A DNA stretch of 64,000 nucleotides from Lysobacterales bacterium. GTDB lineage: Bacteria; Pseudomonadota; Gammaproteobacteria; Xanthomonadales; UBA2363. Positions 43,398-52,370 of the stretch are shown in pieces; the first letter of the stretch is position 1; every line of letters starts with the position of its first letter. A model generated the notes under the pieces. That model had not been told where the DNA came from, made no database searches, and saw only the letters and a program-made list of their open reading frames with translations. Where the stretch lies: assembly GCA_019634735.1 (NCBI GenBank), contig JAHCAT010000001.1:248001-312000 (forward strand), read 5' to 3'. Both the position numbers and the translations under genes were made by a program.

Positions 43398-44966
43398 TCA
43401 GGGATCGAAACCGTTTGCGAAGATCAGGTCGCCGCCTGCGCTTCGACTGGCCTGGGGTGTATTGCCGTAGGCGCCCAGGTTGATCCGTCCGCCGTTCGGA
43501 AGCGGCTCCAGCGAAAACGCGGAGGCAGGGTCGCCGGCATCGATCGCCGGACTGGTGACGAGGTCACTGACCCACCCGCCCGGCGTGTATCGGCCATGCG
43601 CCGACCGCAGGTGGTAATCGCCGCCCGCCGGATCGGCGAACAGCGGGTCGGCGAGGAGATTGCCGGTGCCGGCCTGCTGGGTGAGCGAATGCACGATGCT
43701 GAAGCTGCCACCGGACAGGGTCAGGAACTCGCGGGTGTTGCCCCACAGGATGGTGTTCCTGAAACTGGCCGTCGAGCCGGCCTCGATCACCACGGCGGCC
43801 CCGTCGGGCGCCGTGCCCGGGCAGAGATGGCCGGCGATGGTCAGGTTCTCCATGCTGACGATCGAGGGACCGCCGGGCCCGCCGTCCAGGTAGATGCCGG
43901 CACCCGAGCGGCTGCCGGAGGGGCAGCGGTTGGCCACCACGCGGTCGTTGCGCATGGTGCCGGTGGCGCCCTCGTCCCAGAAGATGCCGGCGCCGGTGGT
44001 CGGCGCATGGTTGTCGGTGATCAGGTTGCCGATCAGGTCGGCCGAGGCGCCGGCGACCAGGATGCCGCCGCCCCAGCCGTAGCCGACGGTGGCGCCGATC
44101 ACGTTGCCGGCCACGGTGTTGTGTTGCACCAGGGTGCTGGCCGTGGAGATGTACAGGCCGCCGCCGTGGTCGCTGTGTCCGGTGTTGTCCTCGATGCGGT
44201 TGCGCAGCAGCTCGGCGCGGCGACCGACCACGTTGACGCCGGCGCCCTTGCCGGCATGGTTGTCGCGGACCCGGTTGTCCTCGATGCGCACGGTTGCGGT
44301 GGCGCCGCCCCAGGCCTGGCTGTCGGCATGGATGCCGCCGCCACGTGAGTCGATGCTGGTGTGGTTGTTGCTGCGGTTGCCCTCGATCAGGTTGTTGGAG
44401 ACCACCGTGGTGCCGTTGCCGCCCTGGCGTACGTAGACGCCGCCGCCATGGCCGCCGCCGTCCTGCCAGGACGTTCCCAGGCCGCGGCCACCGGTGATGC
44501 GGAAGCCGTCGAGTGTGGTGGTCTGGGCGGAGGCGACGTGGAGCTGCACCGCCGGTGCGAGCTGGCCGCCGTCGATGGTGGCGACATGCTGTGCGGCATC
44601 ACGGGCGGTGAAGTCCGTAGCGAAGCCGCCGAGGAGAGTCAACGGCTTGGCGGCCTGGCTCGCAAGCGAGCCGATGGCGATGTTCTCCAGGTAGGTTCCG
44701 CCTGCGACCTGGATGATGTCTCCGGCCTTGGCGGCCGCGATGGCCACCCCGATGCCAGCGTAGGGTGCGGGCGCGGTCCCGGAACCGCCGGGGGGGCTGC
44801 CGGCACGCACGCACAGCACTGCGGCCTGAGCCGGCAGGGGTCCGGTGCAGACATGCAGCTGGCCGTTGTCCCGCCACGCGTCGGAGGCGTGAGCGGCACG
44901 CTGCGCCAGCGCGCCCGGGAGGACCAGGAAGAGCAGGGCAGCAGCGCCTGTGCGTCGTGTGATCAC
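43398..44966 (-). CDS. Secreted beta-helix protein with C-terminal tag
   Basis: A 522-residue protein from GTG 44966, which has an ideal AGGAGG site six to seven bases upstream; an earlier GTG at 44999 lacks one. Residues 1-28 are the signal peptide (ALLFLVLPGALAQRAAHA). A right-handed beta-helix spans about 90-430 (IIQVAGGTYLENIAIGSLAS; TTVVSNNLIEGNRSNNHTSI; GAGVNVVGRRAELLRNRIED). The C-terminal segment has SPAIDAGDPASAF and GGRINLGAYGNTPQASRSAG, as in choice-of-anchor-Q proteins. The last residues GGDLIFANGFDP are the shared tag. Likely displayed on the cell surface. Confidence 0.85.
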   Translation of the reverse strand: MITRRTGAAALLFLVLPGALAQRAAHASDAWRDNGQLHVCTGPLPAQAAVLCVRAGSPPGGSGTAPAPYAGIGVAIAAAKAGDIIQVAGGTYLENIAIGSLASQAAKPLTLLGGFATDFTARDAAQHVATIDGGQLAPAVQLHVASAQTTTLDGFRITGGRGLGTSWQDGGGHGGGVYVRQGGNGTTVVSNNLIEGNRSNNHTSIDSRGGGIHADSQAWGGATATVRIEDNRVRDNHAGKGAGVNVVGRRAELLRNRIEDNTGHSDHGGGLYISTASTLVQHNTVAGNVIGATVGYGWGGGILVAGASADLIGNLITDNHAPTTGAGIFWDEGATGTMRNDRVVANRCPSGSRSGAGIYLDGGPGGPSIVSMENLTIAGHLCPGTAPDGAAVVIEAGSTASFRNTILWGNTREFLTLSGGSFSIVHSLTQQAGTGNLLADPLFADPAGGDYHLRSAHGRYTPGGWVSDLVTSPAIDAGDPASAFSLEPLPNGGRINLGAYGNTPQASRSAGGDLIFANGFDP

Positions 44967-45174
44967 CCGATCCTCCTGCAACGGTGGGACGGACGTCACC
45001 CGAGGAGGCCCGCAGCCGGCAGTCTAGTCCCTGGCGGATGCCTCATGCCCGCGACACCGATGACCGCCCCGCCGGTCCGCTCCTGGGACGATTCCTGCCG
45101 GCCAGTGCGCGATGCCGCCAGGCGTGCAGGTTCGAGTACGGCGTCCGGCCATCCGGCCGGACGCCGTTGCGGCC

Positions 45175-45747
45175 TCAGCAGGACTGGAAGCTGAGCCGCA
45201 CGGGCAGGGAGTTCGAGACGATGTCGTACACCGGCGAGAAGGCGGCAAGTTCCCGCAACTGGTCCGGACTGGCGGCACCGGCCACCTTCATGTGCACGCG
45301 CACCTCGCTGAAGCCTCTGCGGACCTCGTCGGAAATCCCCAGGAACCCACGCAGGTCGAGGTCGCCTTCCAGCGAGGATTCGATCGAGCCGATCTCGATG
45401 CCGCGGGCCGCGGCGTGGTACGCCAGCGTGGTGGTCAGGCACGCCGCCAGGGCGTGCAGCACGAACTCGACCGGGTTGGCGGCCCGGTCTTCGCCAAGCA
45501 GGATGGGCGGCTCGTCGGCGTCGAGCACGAACGGCGCCTGGCGGCTTGCGTCTTCCTTGCCACATCCGTAGAAGGAGCGGATGCTGGAGCGGTTGTGGCC
45601 TCCAGAGCGCCAGGCGTTGTCGGCACGAAAGCGGAACGCGCCAAGGGCTGGGTCGGCCCTGACGGTGTCGATGGTGTCGAACAACGCGGTGACATTGACG
45701 CCGTTGCGGCGGATATCGGACTGGGAAGCGGTGGTTTGCAGGGTCAT
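45175..45747 (-). CDS. OsmC family protein
   Basis: A 190-residue protein with the OsmC fold: the helix phrase ANPVEFVLHALAACLTTTLA carries the conserved second-site Cys (about 102), and the sheet region includes RSFYGCGKEDASRQ with another Cys. OsmC relatives reduce organic hydroperoxides or bind their ligand at this Cys pair. The 141-base intergenic region is shared divergently with a GlxA-type regulator, which may control it. ATG 45747. No signal peptide, so cytosolic. Confidence 0.88.
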   Translation of the reverse strand: MTLQTTASQSDIRRNGVNVTALFDTIDTVRADPALGAFRFRADNAWRSGGHNRSSIRSFYGCGKEDASRQAPFVLDADEPPILLGEDRAANPVEFVLHALAACLTTTLAYHAAARGIEIGSIESSLEGDLDLRGFLGISDEVRRGFSEVRVHMKVAGAASPDQLRELAAFSPVYDIVSNSLPVRLSFQSC

Positions 45748-45888
45748 GGCAGGCCTCGTCGGGTTGCGGGGTGACCGGCCACCCAGGTGCGGGGAACCGG
45801 CGTGACTGCAGGTTAGGCGGCGAGCAACACGGCCAGAAGCGGCAATCCGGTCAATATCGGTTCATTCGTGCCACTTTCGGAGAGGCAA

Positions 45889-46932
45889 ATGTCCGAGCCC
45901 ATCGAGGTGCTTGTCCTGGCGATTCCGGAGACAGCGGGGTCGGCGCTCTATGGCATGGTCGACGTGCTGTCGGCGGCCGGAACGATCTGGCAGACGCTGG
46001 CAGGCACGGCACCTGGCCATCCCCTGTTCCGGGTGCGAGTCGTGTCGCCATCGCGGGCGGCGTTCCGGTGCGGCCATGGCATTCCGGTGACGCCGGACCT
46101 GGCACTGGAGGACGATCCGGCGGCGGCGATCGTCATCGTTCCGGAGATCTGGCTCGCTCCCGAGGACTCGCTGGCGGGTCGCCATGGGGCGATGATGGAG
46201 TGGCTGCGTCGTCGCCATCTCGCTGGCACGGCCCTCTACTCGGCATGCTCGGGTGCCATCCTGCTGGCCGAGGCCGGTCTGCTCGATGGCTGCGACGCGA
46301 CCTCGCACTGGGGTTACGAAGGTCTGTTCCGGCGCGACTACCCGAAGGTGCGCTTCCGGCCGGAACCCAACCTGGCCTTCGCCGATCCGGTCGGACGCAT
46401 CGTTACCGCCGGGGGCACCACGTCCTGGCACGACCTGGCCCTGCACATCATCGCCCGCCACGGCAGCCCGGCAGAGGCCATGCGGATCGCCCAGGTCTAC
46501 CTCCTGAAGTGGCATGCGGAAGGGCAGCTTCCCTATACCGCGCTGGTGCGGCGGGGCCCTCATGGCGACGCGGTGGTCCGGCGCTGCGAGGACTGGCTGG
46601 ATGCGCACTGCCTGGAGCCCGGCGCGGTGGAGCGCGTGGTGCGGGAATCGGGCGTCCCCGAGCGAACCCTGAAGCGGCGCTTCAAGGCGGCAACCGGCAG
46701 TTCGATCATCGAGCGCCTGCAGGACCTGCGCATCGAGCGGGCGAAGCGCCTGCTGGAATCGGGCGAAGGCTCCATCGACGGCATCAGCGCGGCCGTAGGC
46801 TACGAGGATGCCTCGTTCTTCCGGCGACTGTTCAGGCGCCGCACCGGGGTCGGCCCCGGCGACTACCGGCGCATGTTCCGTCCGGTACTCGAGGCAGGTG
46901 CAGACCAGGCTGCCGCCACACCCGGGCGTTGA
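45889..46932 (+). CDS. GlxA family transcriptional regulator (DJ-1/PfpI plus AraC HTH)
   Basis: A 347-residue regulator. Residues about 5-190 are a DJ-1/PfpI-like domain with the nucleophile elbow ALYSACSGAILLAEAGLLDG (Cys125-ish). Residues about 225-325 are an AraC-type HTH pair: VVRESGVPERTLKRRFKAAT, then ISAAVGYEDASFFRRLFRRR and the usual TGVGPGDYRR end. GlxA-like regulators often control nearby genes whose products handle quaternary amines or stress metabolites. Its ATG at 45889 is preceded by GAGAGG. It is divergent from the OsmC gene and followed by a PfpI gene. Confidence 0.93.
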   Translation: MSEPIEVLVLAIPETAGSALYGMVDVLSAAGTIWQTLAGTAPGHPLFRVRVVSPSRAAFRCGHGIPVTPDLALEDDPAAAIVIVPEIWLAPEDSLAGRHGAMMEWLRRRHLAGTALYSACSGAILLAEAGLLDGCDATSHWGYEGLFRRDYPKVRFRPEPNLAFADPVGRIVTAGGTTSWHDLALHIIARHGSPAEAMRIAQVYLLKWHAEGQLPYTALVRRGPHGDAVVRRCEDWLDAHCLEPGAVERVVRESGVPERTLKRRFKAATGSSIIERLQDLRIERAKRLLESGEGSIDGISAAVGYEDASFFRRLFRRRTGVGPGDYRRMFRPVLEAGADQAAATPGR

Positions 46933-47126
46933 CGGCCGATCTGCAAGGACGGGGGTCGCGCGCGATCGGGCTCGGAGCGACCGGCGGAACGAACCGGCCG
47001 GCGCGAGCTGGGCGGCAGCGCGCGGTGGGCGGGAGCGGAGGGGCAGGGCGCGCCATACCGGTCTCCGGGGTTTCGTTCAGCACGCCCTTGGCACAGTCCC
47101 GGATCATCCATCGTCCGGAGACCGAC

Positions 47127-47657
47127 ATGCACAAGAATCAGCGCATCGCCATTCTCGCCACCCATGGTTTCGAACAGTCCGAGCTGGTCGAGCCCCGCGA
47201 CGCCCTGCGCAAGGCCGGTTTCAAGGTCGATGTCGTGTCGCCGGAAGCGGGACGGATCCGCGGCTGGCAGGGCAAGGACTGGGGCGAGCCCGTGGCGGTC
47301 GACGTCGAACTGGCGAACGCTGCGGCGGCCGATTACGCCGCCCTCATCCTGCCCGGGGGCGTGATCAACCCCGACCGCCTTCGCGGCGACGCGACGGCGA
47401 TCGATTTCATCCGCCACTTCGACGCCGAGGGCAAGCCGCTCGCCGCCATCTGCCACGGTCCGTGGCTGCTGGTCGAGGCCGGCGTCGCCAAGGACCGCGA
47501 AATGACTTCGTACGCGTCGATCCGCACCGATGTCAGCAACGCCGGTGCCCGATGGCGGGATGCCGAGGTGGTGGTGGACGGCCACGTGATCACCAGCCGC
47601 ATGCCGGACGACCTGCCGGCGTTCATCGATGCAGTGATCCAGGCCCTCGGCGACTGA
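47127..47657 (+). CDS. PfpI/DJ-1 type-1 glutamine amidotransferase-like protein
   Basis: A 176-residue cytosolic protein. RIAILATHGFEQSELVEPRD includes the conserved Glu, and PLAAICHGPWLLVEAG carries the catalytic Cys in the nucleophile elbow, with the VVDGHVITSRMPDDLPAF ending typical of PfpI/YhbO proteins. Such proteins act as glyoxalase-III-like deglycases or proteases in stress protection. ATG 47127 follows GGAG by six bases. It is 194 bases downstream of the GlxA gene and fits a stress-response group with OsmC. Confidence 0.92.
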   Translation: MHKNQRIAILATHGFEQSELVEPRDALRKAGFKVDVVSPEAGRIRGWQGKDWGEPVAVDVELANAAAADYAALILPGGVINPDRLRGDATAIDFIRHFDAEGKPLAAICHGPWLLVEAGVAKDREMTSYASIRTDVSNAGARWRDAEVVVDGHVITSRMPDDLPAFIDAVIQALGD

Positions 47658-47671
47658 AGTCGGCCGCCCCG

Positions 47672-48031
47672 TCAACCGCCCAGGACGAAGACCGGCTCGA
47701 AACCGCCGAAGATCATCCGCATGCCGTCGAACGGCATCGGGTTGGTCTTCGGGTCCATGCGCGGGTCCTCCATCATCTTCGCCATGCCGGCATCCCGGGT
47801 GGCCTTGTCGGGCCATTCGATCCAGGAGAACACGACGGTCTCGTCGTCCCGGGCCTGCACGGCGCGCTGGAAGTCGGTCTGCTTGCCGGCCGGAACGTCA
47901 TCGCCCCAGCACTCGACGACGCGGGTGGCGCCGTACTCCACGAAGACCGGGTCGAACCGGCGGGCGTGCTCGATGAATGCCTGCTTGTTGGCGGTCGGTA
48001 CCGCGATGACGAAGCCATCGATGTAGGACAT
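47672..48031 (-). CDS. DUF1428 family protein
   Basis: A 119-residue protein starting MSYIDGFVIAVPTANKQAFI, the family hallmark, and containing VVFSWIEWPDKATRDAGMAK and PFDGMRMIFGGFEP. It belongs to the ferredoxin-like alpha+beta dimeric barrel group (DUF1428), of unknown function. ATG 48031 has GGAG seven bases upstream, better than the ATG four codons earlier. It converges with the PfpI gene 14 bases away. Confidence 0.92.
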   Translation of the reverse strand: MSYIDGFVIAVPTANKQAFIEHARRFDPVFVEYGATRVVECWGDDVPAGKQTDFQRAVQARDDETVVFSWIEWPDKATRDAGMAKMMEDPRMDPKTNPMPFDGMRMIFGGFEPVFVLGG

Positions 48032-48063
48032 TGCACACTCCATACCGGGAAACTGCGTCAATG

Positions 48064-48222
48064 CTAGCAGGCTGTTGAAAGACAGCCTGCCAGCCGCGCC
48101 CATGGATGGCCGCTCGGCGAAGCAAGTGCGTAAGCAGTTGATTCGACGGGAGCCCGTCCGGACCTGCGCCGGACGGGCGACTTGGAAAACGACCAGGAAG
48201 GTCGTTTTCCAACAAGCTGCCA
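48064..48222. repeat. MITE-like element, copy B (about 158 bp)
   Basis: The left end reads AGCAGGCTGTTGAAAGACAG and the right end (opposite strand) GGCAGCTTGTTGGAAAACG, giving imperfect terminal inverted repeats. Its right half, read on the minus strand, matches copy A at 26459-26534. The hairpin arms are GGAAAACGACC and GGTCGTTTTCC. A second hairpin (CAGGCTGT and ACAGCCTG) lies at the left end. The element lies between convergent- and same-strand genes and carries no coding frame. Confidence 0.75.
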
Positions 48223-48241
48223 GCGCTGCAGCGTCCCTGGC

Positions 48242-48718
48242 TCAGGCCCGGCGGCGTGCGGCCAGCCAGCGGTCCAGTTGCGCGGCGAAGGCCTGGCGGT
48301 CGCGGGCATGGAATGCTGCGGGACCGCCGGTCTGGACGCCAGCGCCGCGCAGTTCGTCCATGAAGTTGCGTATCGACAGCCGCTCGGCGATGTTCTCGCG
48401 CGTGAAGCGCTCGCCGCGCGGGGTGATCGCCTCGGCACCGCGTTCCAGCACCCGCGCGGCCAGCGGGATGTCCTGGGTCACCACCAGGTCGCCCGGCTGT
48501 GCCCGTTCGGCAATGGCATCATCGGCCACATCAAAGCCCCCCGAGACCTGCAGGGCGCGGACATGTCGGGATGGCGGCGTACGCAGCCACTGGTTTGCGA
48601 CCAGGGTGACCGGCACCCCGGTGCGTTCCGCGGCACGGAACAGGATGTCCCTCACGACGCCGGGGCAGGCGTCGGCGTCGACCCAGATCTGCGGGCCGAG
48701 CGGGGACGGGTCGCTCAT
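48242..48718 (-). CDS. yaiI: YaiI/YqxD family (UPF0178, DUF188) protein
   Basis: A 158-residue cytosolic protein with the family phrase [20 protein letters not shown] near the N-terminus and [20 protein letters not shown] in the middle, followed by the conserved IRNFMDELR. The fold is PIN-like, so a nuclease activity has been suggested for the family but is not established. Its ATG overlaps the stop of the 47-residue gene upstream (ATGA). Confidence 0.94.
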   Translation of the reverse strand: MSDPSPLGPQIWVDADACPGVVRDILFRAAERTGVPVTLVANQWLRTPPSRHVRALQVSGGFDVADDAIAERAQPGDLVVTQDIPLAARVLERGAEAITPRGERFTRENIAERLSIRNFMDELRGAGVQTGGPAAFHARDRQAFAAQLDRWLAARRRA

Positions 48719-48858
48719 TCGTTGACGGGCGTGGGCTCCGGCGTGGCTTCCTTGGCGGCCTCGCGCTCGGCGCGCTTGCGCGCGTCCTTCTCATCCTTCT
48801 TCTTCTGCTTGGCCAGCTCGCGCTGACGCTTTTCGAACGAATAATTCGGCTTGGCCAT
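48715..48858 (-). CDS. Small conserved basic protein, 47 residues
   Basis: It reads [20 protein letters not shown] and continues with an Arg/Lys/Glu-rich helix ending EPTPVNE. Proteins of this type are widespread in proteobacteria and unnamed. It overlaps yaiI by four bases and probably forms a two-gene operon with it. It is too short for many gene finders. Confidence 0.8.
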   Translation of the reverse strand: MAKPNYSFEKRQRELAKQKKKDEKDARKRAEREAAKEATPEPTPVNE

Positions 48859-49113
48859 GGTTGCTCGCTGGGTGGATGGGAGCAGTGTACGGAAAACGCG
48901 ACGGCACGTCCCAACCGCGTGTTTCGCCAGTCCGCCAGTTCCGGGCGGCGGGCAAGGCGGCGTCTGGGCTGGAGACGGCAGGGGCGTGCCGGGCATTTCC
49001 TGAGCCGCGCCCGTTCGGATCCGCCCCCGGAGGGCACCGACCGGCACTCCTGGACACCCCCCGAGGAAATGGATGCCTGCGCTATGATCGGCGCGACTGC
49101 TGGGGGGTGGAGG

Positions 49114-49788
49114 ATGCGGGGGACTCGGGGCGGCTTGCTCGTGCTGCTGGCGGCGCTGGTTCCGCCAGCGGCAGCCGACAGCCTGGCCGGTCGCATCGAG
49201 CTGTTCGCCGAGCAGCGCGCGCTGCGTGCCGAGGAGGCCCGGGAGGCCATCGTCTATTTCCGGCCACGGACGCCGGTGGCGGTGGTGCCGATGCCGGAGG
49301 TCACCGTCATGACCACCCGCCGCAAGCGCTTCCAGCCGCGCACGCTCGCCATCACGGTCGGCAGCCGGGTGCGCTTTCCCAACGAGGATCCGATCCTGCA
49401 CAACGTGTTCTCGACCTCGGCGGGCAATGCATTCGATGTCGGCTTGCTCGGCGTCGGCGAGCACGGTGAGGTCGTGTTCGACCGTGCGGGCTACGTGCGC
49501 ATCTACTGCAACGTGCACCACGCGATGGTCGGGCACCTGCTGGTACTGGATACGCCGTTCTTCACCCGGCCGGATGCCCAGGGGGGGTTCCGTCTGGACG
49601 GCCTGCCGCCCGGGCCTGGCGAACTGGTGGTCTGGCACGATCGCGCGCGACCCTGGCGGCAGCCGGCCACGCCGGGGCAGGCATCGCAGTCGCTGGCGGT
49701 GCGTATGGAGCTCTCGCAGCGTCGGGTTCCGCCACACATGAACAAGTTCGGTCGCCCCTACGAGACCACCCCGCGGAGCGGCTACTGA
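49114..49788 (+). CDS. Exported cupredoxin-like (plastocyanin-type) copper protein
   Basis: A 224-residue protein with a signal peptide (residues 1-22, RGGLLVLLAALVPPAAA). The blue-copper ligands are visible: His in PNEDPILHNVFST, then Cys, His and Met in VRIYCNVHHAMVGHLLV, a full type-1 site. About 80 residues follow the site (FRLDGLPPGPGELVVWHDR), giving a carboxypeptidase-regulatory-like strand domain. Such proteins are often called methylamine utilization proteins, but no such pathway is nearby. ATG 49084 is an alternative start. The stop overlaps the kinase gene by one base, indicating an operon. Confidence 0.85.
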   Translation: MRGTRGGLLVLLAALVPPAAADSLAGRIELFAEQRALRAEEAREAIVYFRPRTPVAVVPMPEVTVMTTRRKRFQPRTLAITVGSRVRFPNEDPILHNVFSTSAGNAFDVGLLGVGEHGEVVFDRAGYVRIYCNVHHAMVGHLLVLDTPFFTRPDAQGGFRLDGLPPGPGELVVWHDRARPWRQPATPGQASQSLAVRMELSQRRVPPHMNKFGRPYETTPRSGY

Positions 49789-52370
49789 TGGCCGGCCTGC
49801 CGGTACCGCCCCTGTGGCTGCGCATCTTCCTGCTCAGTGCCGCACTGGTGGTGCTGGTCGCCGCCACGGCGCTGGCGGTTGCCTGGCGACAGGGTGCGCG
49901 CATCGCCGGACAGGAGCTGTCGCGGGCGCTGGCCACCAGCATCGCCGTGCAGCGCGAGTTCGAGCAGCGCCGCCTGGAGCAGCTGGAGTTCATGGTCCAG
50001 CAGTTCGCCGCCGATGCCAGCCTGGTCACCTATATCGCCGATGCCGGTGCGCTGGCGTTCGGCCTGGACGGCCAGGCGGCGTCCGGCGGCCTGTCGATCC
50101 GCGATCTCCTGCTGGAGCGACGCGAGGTCCACGATTTCGACCTGGCCATCGTCCTGGACGAAGGCGCGGTGGTCCTGGCCCGCACCGACAGTTCCGAGTT
50201 CTTCGCAGAGGACCTGCGCGACGACCCGCTGGTTGGCGCGGCGCACGACGCGCTGACGCCCTACAGCGGCTATTGGCGCCTGGACGATGCCCTGTACCAG
50301 GCGGCCATCGTGCCGCTGCAGCAGGATCGCGACCTGGTGGGGTTCCTGCTGCTGGCAGTGCGCGTCGACGACGCCTTTGCCAGCCGCATCGCCGGGGTGA
50401 GCGGCGCCCAGATCGCCTTCCTGCTCGACGCACCACCCGGACGGGTGATCGCCTCGTCCCTGGCGCCGGAGGTCGCTGCCGGCCTGCCGGCGGCGCTGGC
50501 CCAGGCGACACCCGGCGGCGATGCCACCGGTGGACCAGACCGCCTCGAACTGCAGCTGGGCGAGCACCCCTGGATGGGTCGCCTGATGGCCACGGCGGGG
50601 GACGCCCAGCCGGCGCTCGGTCAGGTGCTGACGCTGGCCTCTTCGCGCGCGGCGACCGCCGCCTTCCGGCAGTTCCAGGATTCGGTGCTGCTGGCGGGCC
50701 TCGCATCCCTGGCGCTGGCCCTGTTGCTGTCCCTGCTGCTGTCGAAGGGCGTGCTGCGACCCTTGCGCCGGTTGGCCGAAGCCACCGAGTCGGCCGCCGC
50801 AGGCAACTATCGCGCCGAGGTCGCCGTGGGCGGCCGCGACGAACTCGGCCGGCTGTCGCGTGGCATCGACAGCCTGCTGGCCAGTCTTCGCGAGAAGAGC
50901 GATATCGAAAGCTACCTGGGCGACCTGGCACGCGCGCTTCCGGAAGGCGGCGATGCGCCGTCGAACCTGCCGACGACCCGGGCCGTGCCGCGAACCCTGG
51001 AGGCGGTGCTGCTTGCCGTGCGACTGCCGACGGTCGACGAGGACGATCGACCCGAGAAGGTGTTCGCCCTGGACCAGGAGGGGGTGAACGCGGCGCTCGC
51101 AAGCGCACCGGGTGCCCTGGTCGCCATCGATGGCGTGCACGTGCTGATGGCCTGCCCCGGCGAGGATGGACTCGATTCTGCGCTGCGGGCCCTGGCTGCC
51201 CTGCGGCAACGCTGGACCGCCGGGCGGACTGCGGCGGTGCTGCATGTCGGTCGTGTCCTGCATGGCGATCTCAGGCTCACGGGAGCCTCGGCGTTGCCGG
51301 TGGTGGCAGGCCCGGCCGCGGAGCTGGCCGGCCGGCTGCTGTCGCAGGTCGCCGCGGGCGGCCTGCTGCTCACGCCAGCCGCCGCCGCGCGATGCCGGAC
51401 CGGGCTGGGCGCGGCCGCGGTGGTGGTGGCGCGCGGTCCAGGCGGCGCACCCTTCCTCAGCCTGCGCCCACAGGCCTTGCCCAGCCCCGCCGCGCCGGTC
51501 CCGGTATCGCCAGGCGACCAGGCAGCACCCGTAGATGGCCCGGTGGCGGGTTCGGGCAGCGTGCTGGGCCACCGTTACCAGGTGATTTCCCTGCTCGGCA
51601 GCGGCGGCATGGGGGCCGTGTACAAGGTGCGCGACCTCGAACTGGACGAGGTGATCGCGTTGAAGATGCTGCGCGCCGATGTCGCACCGGACGCCACGCA
51701 GCGCGAACGGCTGAAGGACGAGATCCGGCTGGCGCGCCGGATCACGCACGGCAACGTGCTGCGCACCTTCGACTATGTCGAGATCGACGGTGGCCCGTGC
51801 ATCTCGATGGAGTTCGTGCGCGGCATGACCCTGCGCTACCTGCTTTCCGCGAGCGGGCGAATTCCGCCCTCGGCAGGCTTGCGCATCGCCCGGCAACTGG
51901 CCGCCGGTCTGGTTGCCGCCCATGCGGTGGGCGTACTGCACCGGGACATCAAGCCGGAAAACATCATTCTTGAGACCAGCGGCAACGCGAAGCTGATGGA
52001 TTTCGGCATTGCCCGTCCGGTGCAGCGGCAGGGGCAGGGACACACCGAGATCGGCAGCTTCGTCGGCACGCCGCGCTACGCCGCGCCCGAGCAGATGGCC
52101 GGCGATGCGGTGGGACCCCAGGCCGACATCTATGCCCTGGGGGTCGTGATGTGCGAGATGTTCGGCGGGCACCTGCCCCATGAGGCGGCGAACACCATGG
52201 ATCTCTACGTGGCCAAGATGCGCGAGCAGCCGGTACCGCCCTCGGCGCGCGGCATCGCGCTGCCGGCGGGTCTGGAGGCGATCGTGCTGCGCTGCCTGGC
52301 GCTGCATCCGGACGACCGGTTCGGATCCGCCCAGGCCCTCCAGCAGGCGCTTGCCGGGGTCCGCGCATGA
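49788..52370 (+). CDS. Receptor-type Ser/Thr protein kinase with HAMP and cyclase-like domain
   Basis: An 860-residue inner-membrane receptor. TM1 is about 10-33, a periplasmic sensor about 35-300, TM2 about 302-322 (LLAGLASLALALLLSLLLS), HAMP about 318-368 (PLRRLAEATESAAAGNYRAE), then a domain of adenylate-cyclase-like layout (about 392-565) without clear catalytic Asp residues, and a complete Hanks-type kinase from about 591 to 850. Kinase motifs are present: Gly loop (LLGSGGMGAVYKV), invariant Lys (VIALKML), HRDIKPEN with the catalytic Asp, DFG in MDFGIA, and APEQMAG. The overlap with genes on both sides shows an operon with the cupredoxin and an outer-membrane protein. Confidence 0.92.
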   Translation: MAGLPVPPLWLRIFLLSAALVVLVAATALAVAWRQGARIAGQELSRALATSIAVQREFEQRRLEQLEFMVQQFAADASLVTYIADAGALAFGLDGQAASGGLSIRDLLLERREVHDFDLAIVLDEGAVVLARTDSSEFFAEDLRDDPLVGAAHDALTPYSGYWRLDDALYQAAIVPLQQDRDLVGFLLLAVRVDDAFASRIAGVSGAQIAFLLDAPPGRVIASSLAPEVAAGLPAALAQATPGGDATGGPDRLELQLGEHPWMGRLMATAGDAQPALGQVLTLASSRAATAAFRQFQDSVLLAGLASLALALLLSLLLSKGVLRPLRRLAEATESAAAGNYRAEVAVGGRDELGRLSRGIDSLLASLREKSDIESYLGDLARALPEGGDAPSNLPTTRAVPRTLEAVLLAVRLPTVDEDDRPEKVFALDQEGVNAALASAPGALVAIDGVHVLMACPGEDGLDSALRALAALRQRWTAGRTAAVLHVGRVLHGDLRLTGASALPVVAGPAAELAGRLLSQVAAGGLLLTPAAAARCRTGLGAAAVVVARGPGGAPFLSLRPQALPSPAAPVPVSPGDQAAPVDGPVAGSGSVLGHRYQVISLLGSGGMGAVYKVRDLELDEVIALKMLRADVAPDATQRERLKDEIRLARRITHGNVLRTFDYVEIDGGPCISMEFVRGMTLRYLLSASGRIPPSAGLRIARQLAAGLVAAHAVGVLHRDIKPENIILETSGNAKLMDFGIARPVQRQGQGHTEIGSFVGTPRYAAPEQMAGDAVGPQADIYALGVVMCEMFGGHLPHEAANTMDLYVAKMREQPVPPSARGIALPAGLEAIVLRCLALHPDDRFGSAQALQQALAGVRA

